Assembly: GCF_021018895.1 (NCBI RefSeq)
Contig: NC_079373.1
Location: 8,893,501-8,957,500, forward strand
DNA from: Seriola aureovittata
Taxonomy: Eukaryota > Chordata > Actinopteri > Carangiformes > Carangidae
Length of the DNA: 64,000 nucleotides
Direction of reading: 5' to 3'
Notes under the pieces: model-generated
Database searches by the model: none
Seen by the model: the letters and a program-made list of their open reading frames with translations, nothing else
What the model was told of the DNA's origin: nothing
Translations under genes and position numbers: made by a program
In this document: in pieces, positions 36,701 to 61,244 of the stretch
Numbering within the stretch: the first letter of the stretch is position 1
Layout of the letters: each line of letters opens with the position of its first letter

Positions 36701-39700
36701 TGGTGCTCACCGCTGCCACCTACAGGTAAAGGACATGACGCACAGCGTGACCATCTTTTTCAGTATGAAGCTGCATTTTACATCCAAAGAAAATACAGAT
36801 ACAATATCTAAACCGGCATGCTGACAGATCTATTTAAAATCATCTCTATTCTCTGAGCCTCGGAGGAGTCTGCTGACGTACGAAATCCTACACACTTCTT
36901 GAGCCACACTGCTTTATATGGCTTTAGATTGTATTTTCCTTTAACTTGTCTTGCAGAAAAATGCAAGACTGAGATTGAGGAAGGAGCTTTATGTGTAATA
37001 ACCTAGTAAATACAAGGGCTCACAGGTCAGCGCCAAAGCAGAACATGCCGGAAGAATGAGTGAGAACATCTTATAAAGTTCACCTTGGGGCATTCAGGGT
37101 TTCTTGAAGTCTCCACCAGGAGATGAGAACCCATTTTCTCTCTGTGGAAGGGAAGATAGGATAATGTTATTTTCTGGCTTAGTTAATTTTCGACAGTACT
37201 ATGACAAGAAATCTTTCTGCAAGGTTCACAAAATCCTCCTGCATATCAGTTAATGGAACTTGAAATCATTTTGTGATCAGCATAATTATTTTAAAGGACC
37301 ATTCTACTGAACTAAAGATTTTTAGACCATTTAAAACAATGTCTGTATATGACTGCTGACCATATTTAAGTGCACAGAGGAGGTTTTTATTGTTTAATGT
37401 CATCTTCCAAATTTTCAAACCATCCTCTGGTTTACAGTCATTTCCATATATTATAATTAACTTTCCATATCATGTGAAAATTTATGGTTAGTCATAATAC
37501 ATTTACATTGCAAATAAATCTTCACTTTTAAAATGCATTATCACACAATGTTAATGTAAGTTTTATAAAAATTAAAGAGCGAGGACGATGTTTAAGTTGA
37601 AGGTATGACTGTATGTTAGTTTCATACTAGAGTAAAAACAACAAAATCTTTGACTGCCAGGGAAGAAGGAGAAGGGCATTCAAAAACAACAGGCATTATG
37701 GGTTTTTGAATTGTTTTACCATGTCACTATCATGACAGTTTAATATTACTGTAATTAGTTCAAGCACAACCCCCTACTCTGTCATCAACAATAAGAGCAG
37801 AACTGACTTGAGGATGTTCTCCCAGGCTTCGCTATCATAGAAAGCATGGCTCCAGCCCATCTTCACAGTGCCAACAATGACGTTCTGCTTGAAAACATCT
37901 GAGCCCAACTTCCGGTAAATATCATCACACTCGTTCAGTGGGATTTGGAAGACACCTAACATGAACCCTAGGATAGCACCTGAGGATAAAAAAACAACAC
38001 ACAAATATTCAAAGTGACTGGGAAGTTCTGGTAAACCAAATATACAACATTATATTCTTCTAAACATGAAGTGTAAGAGCTTTAGTCACTGCTTTGCACA
38101 CGGTAATCTTGGTAACAAATGGGCAAACAGGTAATGTACAGCTCATTGTTCTGTTATTCTAAAGGTGTGGAGTTGATGCAAGGCTATTTGCTTAAAGGAT
38201 TATAAAATAAGAGTAACATTACCTTTGGATGAGCCATTCATAAGAAGAGAATGGGATTAACATCACCATGACACTATAGGCAAATACTCCTCAACCACTG
38301 TCTCTCCATAATTAAGAATCCCTGACAGGATTAACAAGGCACAACAGTGCTGTGATAGCAGAGGTGGAATTGTACCTGAATAATGTGGATGATCAAAGTG
38401 GCCAGATGTGGGCCAGGTGGGTTTTAAATGTGTGAACATCATTTGATCTAGCAGTGTGATTACATTATGCTTTGACAACATTCGCTAAATCTGAAAATGA
38501 AGTGCCTCCAACTGGTGACGATTAAGAGTGAGAGAACTGAGAAGAGCTGAGCACAAACAGAAACTTCTGGGGATTACCTAAGTGCAATGTGATCTGCAAA
38601 TAAAATGTTTTTTGTTTTTTTTTCAATCTGCTGTGAAGGGAAAACCAGAAAAGTGGCAGATAGATAGGACAGTGGTACACAGCTCCCCCTTGTGGTAAAT
38701 CTGGAAAAAGTATTCATCTATTTATTGACATTTCCTGAAACCAAATGTAGATTAATCAATATGAATATTGTAATTTTATTAATCATCTAAGCATCTTACT
38801 AACTTCCAACAGCTTTACCCAGGTCTCAAGTGATTGTATAGCAGAGGGGTTGCCAGCAGAGTGGGTAGGTTGGTGAAATTGAGGTCGAAAGTAACGCAGA
38901 GCAACAAATGGGTCAGTGTGCGATCAGTGATGCCAGTCTACTCTGATAATCCACACACATGCATACACACTGATACAGAAGTAGGGCAGGAGCACGTACC
39001 TGTGCTGACACCACAAATATAATCAAACAGTTGGTAAGTGGGTTTCCCAGTCAGAGCTTCCAGCTTTTGTAGAGTCTGAAGTGCGAGAAGTCCCCTGAAA
39101 GCACAAAGTCAGACATACATATAAACAGAGAGCCACTGACTAATAACATGACAGCCACAGCACACAAACTGACTTCAAAGAGTGACTTTTCATAATATAT
39201 ATTATTATATATATTATATAGATATTTTTTTATCCCTTTACAGTTACTGTTTCTCAAGAAACAATTTGCACAAATTGAAAAGTGCTGATAGAGGCAGTGA
39301 ATTGCTTTTCAAAATATTCTGACATGGCCTTGGCTGCAGTAAATGCTATTTAGTTCCACTTTGAAAAGACTTGATTTCAGTGAATTATATCTTGGAGTAA
39401 AGAAAACTTCATAGAAGAGCTAAAGTTGTACCTTAAACCGCCTCCATCTATGGAAAGGATCCGTATGCCACGGCCTTTAACAGGTTTATGGTATCCCACC
39501 AGAGCGAGGGCTTCTCTAACTGCTGCTCTCAGGCCTGGGTCATTGGCCTGCTTCAGACGCAGGAGGCAAGGGATAACCCTCTCCTGAGGAACACATAAAC
39601 GTACCGTTGCAGTCACAAGTGGAAATAAGAACACCGTTAATCCACCATGATGAGGTCAGACCAGAACTGGCTCGACAAATTTACTTGCACAATGTGGGAA

Positions 39701-42700
39701 TGTGGAGTTGGCTTATGAAACAATGAGAATGTGGTCTCATGATTAAGATCATATGGCTAGATAAGTTAGTCATGTAATGTTATGTAATGTTCCCCAAACT
39801 GAAAATGCTATATGCTGTTATCTTAACTCTTTTCCCCTGTATTTGCCCTCTTAGTCAGTCACACAGCATCCCTCCTATTCTGTCAGTTTCTCTTTTCAGT
39901 TAGACAAACAAGGACACATATACAATGCTTTCTGAATGAGAGGTCGATCCCACTGCCTCTGGTTGAACATTAGCAAGTTTTGCTGCTTCGCAAGTCATTA
40001 TTTAATCACATTGACTTCAGCAAATCAAACACGGCGTCAGTAATGTGCCACGGGAAATGATTGCACATCATATTTTCATCATTAAGAGGAATGGATGTGG
40101 TGAATATTGTTGTGATTGCAGCATGTAGGCGTTTTTACTCTGAACACACCTTTTAAACCTTGGTTGTAAATAAAACATGATACCAAAAGGGTGAATAACA
40201 TGACTGGCATAAACATATGAGAAGTCAGAGGACATTCTTTTGTCACATCATGACTGAATTTAGACTGAAATTCAAGTCAGTCACTCACCACAATGATTTC
40301 CTTCATTTCTGTTGCCATTTATAAACCTTATTATTCTTTCAATGATATGTGGAGCACAACATGGTTCTTGATTTTTCATGAAGGATTAACCTTCCTCACA
40401 CAAGTGGCCTTGTCTCAAAATAGGTTAATACTGAATCAGTTCCTCACTAGGGTTGTTCATAATTAACCGTTAACCAACAATAAGTATTTTGACCATTAAT
40501 ACTATCGGTTGAACAGTTAAAATATCATCATCATATAAGTAACATCTGAGAGGGTATGCTATGTCGCAGGTCTAACAGTTAACAGATTACGCACCAGACT
40601 AACCCCACAACATGTCGACATGTTGCTATTTCTGAATAAAAAACAGTAGACAAGCTGTCTGCTGTGCAGAGGACGAAGCTGGGCCTGTTTATTTTATTTT
40701 GAGGTTTAATGCCAGTCCCACTCTGATGTGTCTGGCTGTTCACACCAGAAGCACATTTCTCAGCGACGCCTCTGCTCCTCTGCTCTTTTCTAATCACAGG
40801 TGATCTTTATAATAACCTCATGAAGTTATAACACAGAGCTTCTTATGTGTTCCTGTATAAGCTGGGGGCATCACTTCTTCTGCAACAATGAAGTTAAGAG
40901 GTCCATCGCCTTGTGTGATGTGATCTGTCTGCAGGGGGTTTCTCTCTTCAAAATGAACATCCCTATTCCTGATCCCATCACAGATAAAGCTCAGTCATAA
41001 ATAAATGTAGCAGTTCACAGTCTGCATATAGTTACATAGCTCTGACTATGAGCTGAGAGCAGCCTGTAAACCTGTTGGCACAGCTGACAAACTGACATTT
41101 TGCCTGGTATGGGAAACTTCCCAAACACAAAAAGCAAAAGGGCATTATCTACATTATTCACATTCTCCAGCTGTTTACCAATTCATGCCAGATATAACAC
41201 AATAATGTATGCATTAAAAAAACCTGCTGCTGTAAACATCGTCTTTGCACAATGAGCTAGTGGCAAATATAAGAGGTGATACTTCTGACACATAAAGCAG
41301 TATCAGACACGTTGCTGAAAAAAAGCATCAGGATGCTAGCATTCTGGGTAAAAAAAAAGAAAAAAAATGCCAGCCTGTTCAGATTTCTCACCTTGACAGC
41401 AACACCACGAGTCTCTGGAAACTCCAGGAGATGGTAGCTGAGGTCCTCCACCCTGTTGATATAGACCCTTACATCTGATGCCCTGTGTAAAGCCTGGACC
41501 AGAGCTCGAGTCCGATTGTCCACACTCACCCTGGCAATGATCTAGGAGAAAAAAAAATATGCAACCACTTAGATCTTATTGTTAATTATCTGGGATCCTA
41601 GCTAAAAATGGACAAGTTGTGTAGGTGATTTAAAAAATAACTCATTTATATTTACAATGTTACACAGTAACTAATAATTGTTGCCATCGTTTCATTTCAT
41701 TCTTTTGTGACAACCTAGAGTGAGAAGAAACATTTAAATGTCCACTACACAAATACAAAAAGTACTGACTATGACATTTAACGACCTCACTAAGATTGAC
41801 ATGACGGTGTTGTTGAAACACCTCTTAATATGGAACAAAAGAGTATTTTAATAAATATATGTCTGTATATAATATTTTTGTACAGCAGCAATCACTGTAG
41901 TAATAAATGTGTTACTGTAATCAACTCATTAATTACATTAATTTAACAACCATATAAATGCTATCATAAGTAGCATAATTCCCTGTGGAGATTAAATCAA
42001 CATGTTAATGACAAAACTGCCATTGAATAATTGTTATCATACTGCCAACAGACAAATTCCTTCTCAGTACCATTAACTAGTTTTTGTGACCTTGATGTTT
42101 CACGTTTCATGTCTGGCCCTTGGATTAAATTCAACAATAGAAGTGCACCATCATCTGTGCACCACATAGTTCTACTGTATATCACCAGCTAAAGGATGTA
42201 GGTCATGCCGTGCTTTTGCTATCTGCTAACTCACATATGAGCTCATGTTTCAAAATACTAAATCCATTCTCGCCATAGACTTAATGTCAGGTTTGTTTAT
42301 ATGGCTTGGCCTACAAAGAACACACCTTCTGTGGCCCCTTATCTCTTCAAGTGAGTTATTTTTGAAAACAGATTCCCAGAACTAAGTGCACGACACTAGC
42401 ATTAGACATATAGAGTAGCAAGAGCTCCCTCAACGTGTGGACAGAAGGCACCCCACTACAGTATACCAGATACTCAAAAATATCTGATGTGGGGATCATG
42501 TATCCCTCAAACATAGACTCAGGTCATATCTCGCATAGTTAGAATCTGTGTCTGCACCACACAGACAAAATGTTTACTATGAAACTGAAAAATCCTATGC
42601 TGCACCCATAGGATACTGAAGGAACTGATTACTAAAGATACATGCTTACTGTCAATCATATTCCTACAAAAGGAAACAGTTTGAAATATTGCTTTGTTGT

Positions 42701-43938
42701 ACACCTACCTTTTCCCTTTGGAGTAGAAGTTTCTTAGCTTTCTCCTCTGCAGCCTTCTGCTCCTTATTAATTTTGGCCTCAACCTGTTTTACTGCTTCAT
42801 CGTCAAGCTTCTTCTCCTCCACTGTAGCAGTCTTGGACTCTCCTGTCCTGAACTTGGGGACCAGGGGAGCAATGTAGCTCCCAACAAAGGCTTGCACAGT
42901 GGGAGCTGAGTAGGACAGGTAGTGTCCTAAACCCTTCTTAGAGGAAGGAGGGGTAACTGGGGCAGCAGAGTCACTTTTATCAGACACTGACATGAGGTGA
43001 TTAGTTTGTTGGCCCTGAGAGGAAGCAGAGGAATAGTCCCCATTGTCCACTTTCTTGTCCTGAGTCTTTGTACTGCTGCCAAAGTATGAGTTGACGTGAT
43101 TGGCCAGGTAGTTGTAAGTCTCATCAAAGCTGACTGAAAAGGTGCTGGGATGGAAAAGTGCTATGGTTTGTTTGGAAGCTGTGCTCTTGTTCTCAGTGTC
43201 GCTTGATGAAGATTTAAGCTCCTCTTCCTTCTTTACAAAGCTGGCTTTGACAGCAGGAACAACACGCCTGAGTCTTTTCTCCTTAAGTTCCTGCACAGTT
43301 TGCTCAACTGTGGTATTGCCAGTCGCTTGTGGAGAATTGTGAGATTGAGTGGAGGTAGTGGCACTTGCATCAAATGCGGCAGCGGAAGTAGGAACAGGAG
43401 GACTGGCAGAAGATGAGTTAACTGTAGGTTGGACTGTAGTAGATGTAGAAGGAGGAGCAGCATTAGTGGGAGCAGGAGTTGATGTGATTGCACTCTCCTC
43501 AGCTTTTGGCGCTGACTCAACACTGATCTCTGCTTTATTCAAACCCTTAGGTTTAAGTCTGGCAATTTTGGAGAGAAGTTCTGTATGTGTCCCACTCACA
43601 GCTTTAGAAACTGTGTCCAGTGTGCTCCTGACCCGTGACATCTGTTGACTCAGACCAGTAGACCAACGTGAGGCTGAAGTGTTCAAGTACAGGGTGCTGG
43701 TGTGGAGTCCGAGCCTTTGTCTAACCTGGTTAGCTTTAAAGAGCCATCCTTTACGACCCCTGCTCCTCAGGTGGTGGAGACAGCCAAACTTGTAGCAAAC
43801 AGGCTGTTGTATATGAAGCCTGCAGTGATAGGTACCAGACAAGGGAGGTGATGCTGCTGACTTGCGAGCATGTGTCTGCCACAGTAGAAATGCTCTGCTT
43901 TCTTTCACCAAGGTATTTGGAGCCCATCTACGACTCAT
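24736..43938 (-). CDS. pnpla8: pnpla8, calcium-independent phospholipase A2-gamma
   Basis: Nine coding exons in transcript order: 43938-42709, 41541-41392, 39583-39432, 39094-39000, 37979-37808, 37141-37084, 36719-36525, 28004-27809, 25013-24736. All introns are GT-AG and phases agree, giving 841 aa. The start is fixed by an in-frame TGA 12 nt upstream. Residues 1-410 (one exon) are low-complexity, Ser/Thr/Pro-rich with a Lys/Glu-rich end and a basic N-terminus that could serve mitochondrial import. The patatin domain follows: DGGGLRG (506-512, oxyanion hole), GVSTG (539-543, nucleophile Ser541) and DGG (685-687, catalytic Asp685). The C-terminus is SKL, a peroxisomal targeting signal also found in the mammalian enzyme. 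The family hydrolyses phospholipid acyl chains in mitochondria, peroxisomes and ER membranes and shapes cardiolipin. Length is somewhat above the human 782 aa, mainly in the N-terminal part. dnajb9 lies divergently upstream. Identity is very secure. Confidence 0.96.
25014..27808 (-). other. pnpla8 last intron
   Basis: A 2.8-kb intron with no gene. It contains a MITE-like element at 27199-27607 just before the eighth exon, otherwise unremarkable A/T-rich sequence. Confidence 0.7.
27199..27607. mobile_element. MITE-like element with TTAAAGGGRCACT ends
   Basis: The left end TTAAAGGGACACTCC and the reverse complement of the right end (TTAAAGGGGCACTGT) match at 12 of 15 positions; the inside is non-coding. 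A second short block ending ATGCACCTTTAA (about 27608-27786) may be another truncated element. Both are in a pnpla8 intron. Confidence 0.6.
29205..29525. repeat. Degenerate fish dispersed repeat copy
   Basis: Same family as at 6.6-7.4 kb: it starts GAGCAGCAACGATTAGTTG, has ACTGATTAATCATTTT and a TTTTGGGCTGCTGGTCGG-like centre, and ends GACAGATTAATCAACAATA. Confidence 0.65.
29527..29800. repeat. Second dispersed fish repeat
   Basis: It contains AATGAATGTCTGTATGGA, CAGCAATCCATCCAATAG and TTGTTGAGATGTTTCAGTC, a motif chain I recognise from repeats scattered through percomorph genomes. It lies directly beside the previous repeat. Confidence 0.6.
31017..31041. repeat. Poly-A tract
   Basis: An uninterrupted A run of about 25 within a pnpla8 intron. 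I see no LINE or processed-copy body next to it. Confidence 0.85.
40448..40965. mobile_element. hAT-like non-autonomous element
   Basis: A 518-bp element with terminal inverted repeats TAGGGTTGTTCAT and (reverse complement of the right end) TAGGGATGTTCAT. It is flanked by 8-bp duplications TTCCTCAC (40440-40447) and TTCCTGAT (40966-40973), six of eight identical. The 8-bp duplication points to a hAT-type transposase. No transposase frame is inside. It sits in the pnpla8 intron between exons two and three. Confidence 0.7.
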
Positions 43939-46336
43939 TCTTTCCGGTCATAAGAGTTTATGCCATCCAAAGAATATTAGGTCTATGCTCTCCCTTTTCA
44001 TTAACCTGGCAATGGACAACAAAAAGCGATGTTTACATGCAAGAAAGAAAACAGAGATGATGAAAATGGCATGTGAAATGAAACTACTAACACTGCTTCT
44101 AAATCTGACTTGTAGACATTGCTCAGTTTTCTTCACGAGCAAAATCTCTTCGGTAACTGATCTAAACTGAGAAGTAAACAAAATAGCTAACTTCTAGTCA
44201 GAATAAAACATTTCAACATCAACACCTAGCTGCTATATCGGAGAACTGAGTGGCGCAGCTAGCTGACTCGCTAGCATTCATATAGGCCATACAAAACATA
44301 ACAAACCATACCAGTCTTTTTATGGCGTCGTTTCGTGAAAGCCAGAAATCCTTTAACCCTCTCAGTAAGTCGCCATCCTTCGTTAATGTTAACACAAACG
44401 TATAGAAGTACAAACATTCACAGGGTCATTCGACCTGACACCAGAATGACTGAACGACGTCAGTCAAAAGAAAAACAATGGTCACGTGACGCTCAGTGTG
44501 CTCTACGATTGGCTGTCTATCACTTGGCTCCTTAAATGGATTCTGTTGATTGGTTGGGAAAATTCGCCCCACCGCTACCGTTGACGCTGCGGGTCAACTT
44601 TTATTATGGTCTAGCGTCCGCCGAATCTCGTCCGGACAGGCGGAGTCAGCATCCAATACTAAAAATGAGCATCCACCCTTCTATGCATTACGCGGGACTC
44701 AGAAAAGTAAAAATGGAGCGCCACGCAGCTACATGGAAATGTGATGACACTTCTTTCTCAAAACAGCTGTAAATATGATGACTCAAAACTGTACAATTTT
44801 AGTAGTATGTGAATAGTATAATATTAATGAAAAACAGAACTACATCGTTTATATTACTTTTTATTAGACGGGAATAATCATCAGAGAACTACAGTGGACA
44901 AGGATATTACATAAAAATATTAACGTTGAGTGTACTGCTTAAGGAAGGTCGTCTGTGATTGGATAACTTACTTTATGGATGTATTTTTGCCAACAATAGA
45001 ATCAATTTATAAATATATACATCCTCCAAAGTCATCATACGGTTGAATTAATACCTCTCTAATACAATAAAATAAAGATAAATAAAAAACTGAACATTAT
45101 AATCTTCATGGATGTGGGATTTATTGCAGGGTTGTTTTATTATACTGTTTTAAGTAGGAGCACCTAATAAACTGACAAGTGAATGTAGTTATAAATGCTG
45201 TAACCATAGGCTACAACACTCTCGTCAACACCAGGGTAACTATCGGTCAGTTGAGGAGGGGATAGTAACAGTATTGACCGACAGAGGGCAGAAACGTACC
45301 GACGAGTCTGCTTACCATGATACAGCAAAAGGATCGAAGAAGTAATGGAAACGATGCTGCTGCTAACAACTGTCCCTCGATAATACTCACAACAAACACT
45401 GTCATGTTTAACATTGGTTGAACAGTCCATAGGCAGGGTGAGTGCTACAGAACCAGCTCTCCTGTCAAACCCAAAAAGGTAGGTGCTGTGAACCTAAAAT
45501 GAACTAGATTGTATGGGCAGTAGGTTGTGTTAGCCACCGTCAGCTAATGTGAGGAGTGATGTCTGTAATGACAGCGCAACGTGTAATATTAGCATTGCCT
45601 TGCACGAGATCAGGAGAGCAGAGTACTCTATATATATATATGTATATACACACTATACCCAGACTTGTCAGATCTGGACTAGACTAAGCCAGAGAAGCTT
45701 AAGACAGTTTCAAAAACAGTCTCATATTTGTGAAACATTTATTCCATTTCAAGCAAAAAATGCTTTCCCCCCTGTATAGACTACTTTAAACCAAGTCTAG
45801 CTCAAAACCCACAATTCCTAGATTTGTCAAATTTGGTTTTCAGAAACGAAAAATGTCAAGTTGCCATTATTTGTTTTTTCACAAACAAGAGGCTTTTGTT
45901 TTGTTAATCATGTCCAGGGTTGATAAATATAATTGTAACATTAGCTAAAGCTACACTATTGTTGTTTGGATGGAGAAAAAGAAGGGCACTTTTGATTTAA
46001 TAAATAAGTAAAGGTTTCACTAATCTGGAACTGGGCTATAAGCAGAATTTCAGGCATTACCCAGGATGTCTAGCACCCTTACACAACAATAAGTGTTACA
46101 CAAAATGAAGAACTGGTCGCTCAATATTGACACTTCACATTCCCTTAACTCTCCCCCTAACTGCACATATTGTAAGCTAACTTCAATTAACTTGTAAACT
46201 AAGCAGCTTCTTGCGATATTGTATGGCATAAGGCATTGTTCTCCAGGTGTGTTGGCACCAATTAACACTTTTGCTTTGTTGCATGCATCAAACATTTACT
46301 CTTTAAAAAACTGCTATTTTTCTCTCTCTATTCCAG
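43939..46336. other. Divergent pnpla8/dnajb9 promoter interval
   Basis: A head-to-head interval of about 2.4 kb. Around 44,330-44,720 CpG content rises and there are CACGTGAC (about 44473), two ATTGG (inverted CCAAT) boxes near 44,511 and 44,550, and CCGGACAGGCGGAG, fitting the pnpla8 promoter. A likely dnajb9 non-coding first exon ends at 45437 with the strong donor GTGAGT. I looked for the ER-stress element CCAAT-N9-CCACG and did not find an exact copy. I also see no THAP-domain gene here, although THAP5 occupies this interval in human. Confidence 0.5.
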
Positions 46337-46350
46337 GGGACATCAGAGCT

Positions 46351-47261
46351 ATGGCAGCTGCACAGTCTGCTGTAACGTTTGCAGTGTGCATCCTCATGAT
46401 AACAGAGCTGATACTTGCCAAGAAGGACTACTATGATATACTGGGAGTGCCTAAAGATGCCTCTGAGCGACAGATAAAAAAGGCTTTCCACAGGCTTGCA
46501 ATGAAATATCACCCTGATAAGAACAAGAGTCCAGATGCTGAAGTGAGATTCAGGGAAATTGCTGAAGGTATAGTTGATTTATATGTTTTGGGATTGCTTG
46601 GGTGTGTAAAGATTCATGTTTCCTGACACACTGGAATATTATTGTTTCTTCTAATATAATACTTTGTCCAGCATGCAGAGTAGAGTGTTGTTTAGCCTGT
46701 TTCCATTTCATATTAAGAACTCTGGAGCGTGTGGCCAAAGTTGGATGTTCACCTTTGGGCTGGGATTATGAGATACAGTGCTAAACATCTCCCGCCTTAA
46801 CTGAATCTTGTCTCTCAATCTTGTCATGTGCAGCTTATGAAACTTTGTCAGATGAAACCAGAAGAAGAGAATATAACCAGTTTGGTGACACCTCTGCGTA
46901 CTCCACTCAAGGCAGACATACACAGGGAACGCACCAACCTTTCAGCTTCAACTTTGATGACATATTCAAAGACTTTGACATCTACAGCCAGAACAGGCAC
47001 GCCCGTCACCGAAGACACTTTGATGAACACTCCAGGTCCCAAAAGGATTCCCACAGCAGACACAAGAGACACTTTCAAGGAGGTTTTGGAGCAGGTATCG
47101 TTGATGACATGTTTGAAGACATAGAGAGAATGTTTACTTTTGACAGACACACCAAACAGACTGAAAACAGGTTTCATGGTGTATCAAAACAACACTGTAG
47201 AACAGTGACACAACGCAGAGGGAATATGGTAACCACGTACACAGACTGTACTGCACCTTAA
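46351..47261 (+). CDS. dnajb9: dnajb9, ER-resident J-domain co-chaperone (ERdj4)
   Basis: Two coding exons, 46351-46567 and 46834-47261, joined in phase (GAA-G|CT-TAT) to give 214 aa (human is 223). The coding start lies 14 nt into an exon whose acceptor is TTCCAG at 46331-46336. Residues 1-23 form a hydrophobic signal or anchor ([16 protein letters not shown]). The J domain follows ([10 protein letters not shown] onward) with the HPD motif in KYHPDKN, which stimulates the ATPase of the ER Hsp70 BiP. The middle is rich in His, Arg, Ser and Phe. The tail contains FEDIERMF and ends in a conserved block with [13 protein letters not shown]. The mammalian protein is induced by IRE1/XBP1, represses IRE1 by recruiting BiP, and delivers misfolded proteins to degradation. 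Fish have two dnajb9 paralogues; I cannot say which this is. Confidence 0.95.
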
Positions 47262-49300
47262 GATGCGATGTACAGTGACTTAAAACTTAAACTTGCCTTA
47301 AGAAGATGCAATACTGGTGTATTGATTAGGTAACTGAAAGCCACTCGGTTCAAATGCTGCGAAATTTGAACTGTGACATTGAAAACTGACATTCAGGCAC
47401 AGAATGACAAGCACTGACTAAACAGTTTACTTAGCTTAGGTCAAAATTCAAATAAGCTATGTTTTCAAGCTATTCCCTGTGTGGACTTGTAAAAGATTGT
47501 AGTGGTTTTTCACTTCTTGTTGAAGTGAGCTGATAGAGAGTATTTTGTCAGTATTTTTTCAAGCACCTTCCCATGATAGCTGAGTTTGAAAACATTGTTA
47601 ATTTTACTGTTTTAAGAAATAAAAATAGTCCTGGCACACAAATGCATGTGTCAGTTCACCAGTAGTTCACCTGCTACTCTGTTTTTGTATAGTTTTTTGT
47701 TTCTTTTGTATAGGTTTTGCTATTGTAAGTTTCAAATCACAGCTAAAGGCAGAGACAATAGCATCCAGTGGAGTTTTGCTTATGGTTGTCAAATGGGGAG
47801 CAATGTCAACAAAAACCCGGGACCCTGCACATGTTGGGGTGTTCAGTGGGTATTTTTGGGTTTGTACTACATCTTGTTGGAATGTCTGTACTCTACGATG
47901 CCAGTCTCACTTTTGAACAAAGTACATTTTAATGTTGTAGTTAAATCTCAAGCGGTAATTATAAAAGAATTGTAAATGCCCCTAAATTATAAAATATAAT
48001 TAGGGAAGAGGAATATGTGAATATAGAAATGTTTATGACACTCTTTTATTGGAAGTGGCCTAGATAGACCTGCAAATAAATTCAAGACAAACTGTTTCAG
48101 TTTTGATTCAACTTTAATGTAATTTTTGAGGCCATACTTTGTTGTTATTGATTGGATTATTCTGTCAAAGTATTGGCTACATCTTATAATCAGTCCAAAA
48201 GAAAAGAGCCAAAGACACTGAAACTTCAGAAGTAATCAGAGTTAAATCAACACTCAAAATAACAATCAAAAATCAAAACAGAGCAAGTTTCACACAAAAT
48301 TGCAAATGCTGCCAGAACTTTTTCATTGCTAAAAAAATCACCTTGATAAGAAACACGTTTGTTGCAGTATTGCAGGCATTTATATTATATTGTGTATTTC
48401 AAGAATATCAAAATATAGATCAAGGCCACATTCAATACAATGGAAAGTCACTGGTTTAATTTATACATTTAATTAAACCTGCTCTTTACTTTTTAAATGT
48501 TGAATATTTAATATGGATTCACAGTTTCACTACATGAAATTGAACCACTATTCCTGAAATGTAGGTATTGAAAAACCTCTGACTGACATGTAATTTAACT
48601 GGCAGTGGACCACTTGAACCATAAGCTACAGTATGTACTAGAGGTTTCATGACTACTATTGTATATATTTTTGACTGAAGATCAAGTGAAAGAATACTGC
48701 AGTACAAAGCTGAAGAAATAATTATATGTACAAACAAGCATCAATGTTCTGCATATGACTAGTTGCTTTAACACTCAGTAAATACTGTAGAAGAGGAAAC
48801 TTCCTGTCGTGTTACCTCATTCCTGTAAACTAGGTACAGTGACATTCTCCTTTGACATTGTGCTGTGCAATATTTATTTTCTACATTGATGTAAAATATC
48901 CAGTAGCACTTTCAATTTTGCATAAAATACCACATACGTGTGTTGTTTTTAAAGAATGTGTTTGGAGAAATAAAATGTAGACAACAAACACATCTGTTTG
49001 CTTATTTTTTTTAATGTTGTGTGAGAGTGAAAATGTTGTGTTCGTTCTTGTAGTTGAATTTACCGTAAAGGTTTATTTTCCAAAAGCTAAGGTGCGGACT
49101 ATAAAATATATTTGGTCATACAGGTTTCACCATAAATGTACGCATTTCATTCATGGGTTTCACATGTAAATATTTTGGTACTCACCTTAGTTACTGTTGC
49201 GTAGAGGAAAAATTTGCATCTTTCTTTTCATTAGTGCAACACGACTATGATGTCACCCGTAGGAAATGTAGTTCAGAAAAAGCCGAACCTTGAAGTGTCC
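47262..49300 (+). other. dnajb9 3' UTR and dnajb9-dnm1l spacer
   Basis: The interval follows the dnajb9 stop. An AATAAA at 47618-47623 is the first canonical poly(A) signal, and another AATAAA lies near 48970. The rest is A/T-rich without a gene. CpG density rises again after about 49,200, just before dnm1l. Confidence 0.55.
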
Positions 49301-49441
49301 CACCGGTGAACTGACTTTAGCGAACTCAAACTCCCATGATGCAACCACGAGCAACTGTTTGCGCAGTTGTCGGCAGAGCCAAAGCCAGTAGCTGTAGCTG
49401 AGAGACATTGAATGACTTTGTACCCGTCTCTGGCAGGGTAA

Positions 49442-60488
<11,047 letters not shown>

Positions 60489-60757
60489 GGGCTGCCTCTC
60501 TTCAGCAGGCTCTCTTCATCCCTCATGGACCATCCAACCCCCCGCAACACCCCCCCCTCCCCCAAGCCGAGTCTCCCAGCACTTTGGACTGCTGAGTCAG
60601 AACAACCTGAAAATGCACTGGTGTGGATATGTGTATATCTAAACATAGTTTTAATGTACAGTAAGGACTTGGATTCAATGAAGGGCGGAACATATCACCA
60701 TCTGCATCACACATGCCCCTGTCCTAGATTGTTATATTTTTCTTATGTAATTAAAAC

Positions 60758-60763
60758 AATAAA
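60758..60763 (+). terminator. dnm1l: dnm1l poly(A) signal
   Basis: AATAAA 270 nt after the stop codon, the first canonical signal downstream. Confidence 0.55.
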
Positions 60764-61244
60764 TATATAGATCATGTTGTGCATCACCACTATGTGGATC
60801 CCTGCTGAGGAATGTCTGCTCTTAATGTAGATTTGAATTAAAGCTAGAAATGACAAACACATGCTACAACATGTAGATGCTCTCTGTATCAAGTTAATTC
60901 TTTCATTAGCTGGTTACAAAATACTGTATCCACTGCTAATTTTCCCAAAGAAATGTACTTAACTTAGATATTTTTATTGTGGAAATACCCTACCATTTTT
61001 ACACACTCTTCTGTTTCCTGTTGATAACAATATTACAAAGCTAAATTAGACCCATTTTTGTCCCTGTGTTTACATCTCCTTACACAGTAAGCTCTCTTAC
61101 ATTCTTAGCGTTTCAGTATCTTCAGTGAGGTGTTTGTGTGATATTTTGTATGAATATGTTCTGTTCCTGAAGTGTATGTTGGACAAAATTACACAGAAGC
61201 AGACAATCTACATAGAGAGGCAGCAGAGTGGATGTAATGACTTA

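Noticed and set aside
42689..43648. Opposite-strand frames across the first pnpla8 coding exon
   Set aside because: They are shadows of the long pnpla8 exon, whose minus-strand frame joins correctly to eight further exons.
44400..44730. Exact ER-stress response element for dnajb9
   Set aside because: CCAAT and CCACG cores exist but not with the required 9-nt spacing in either orientation.
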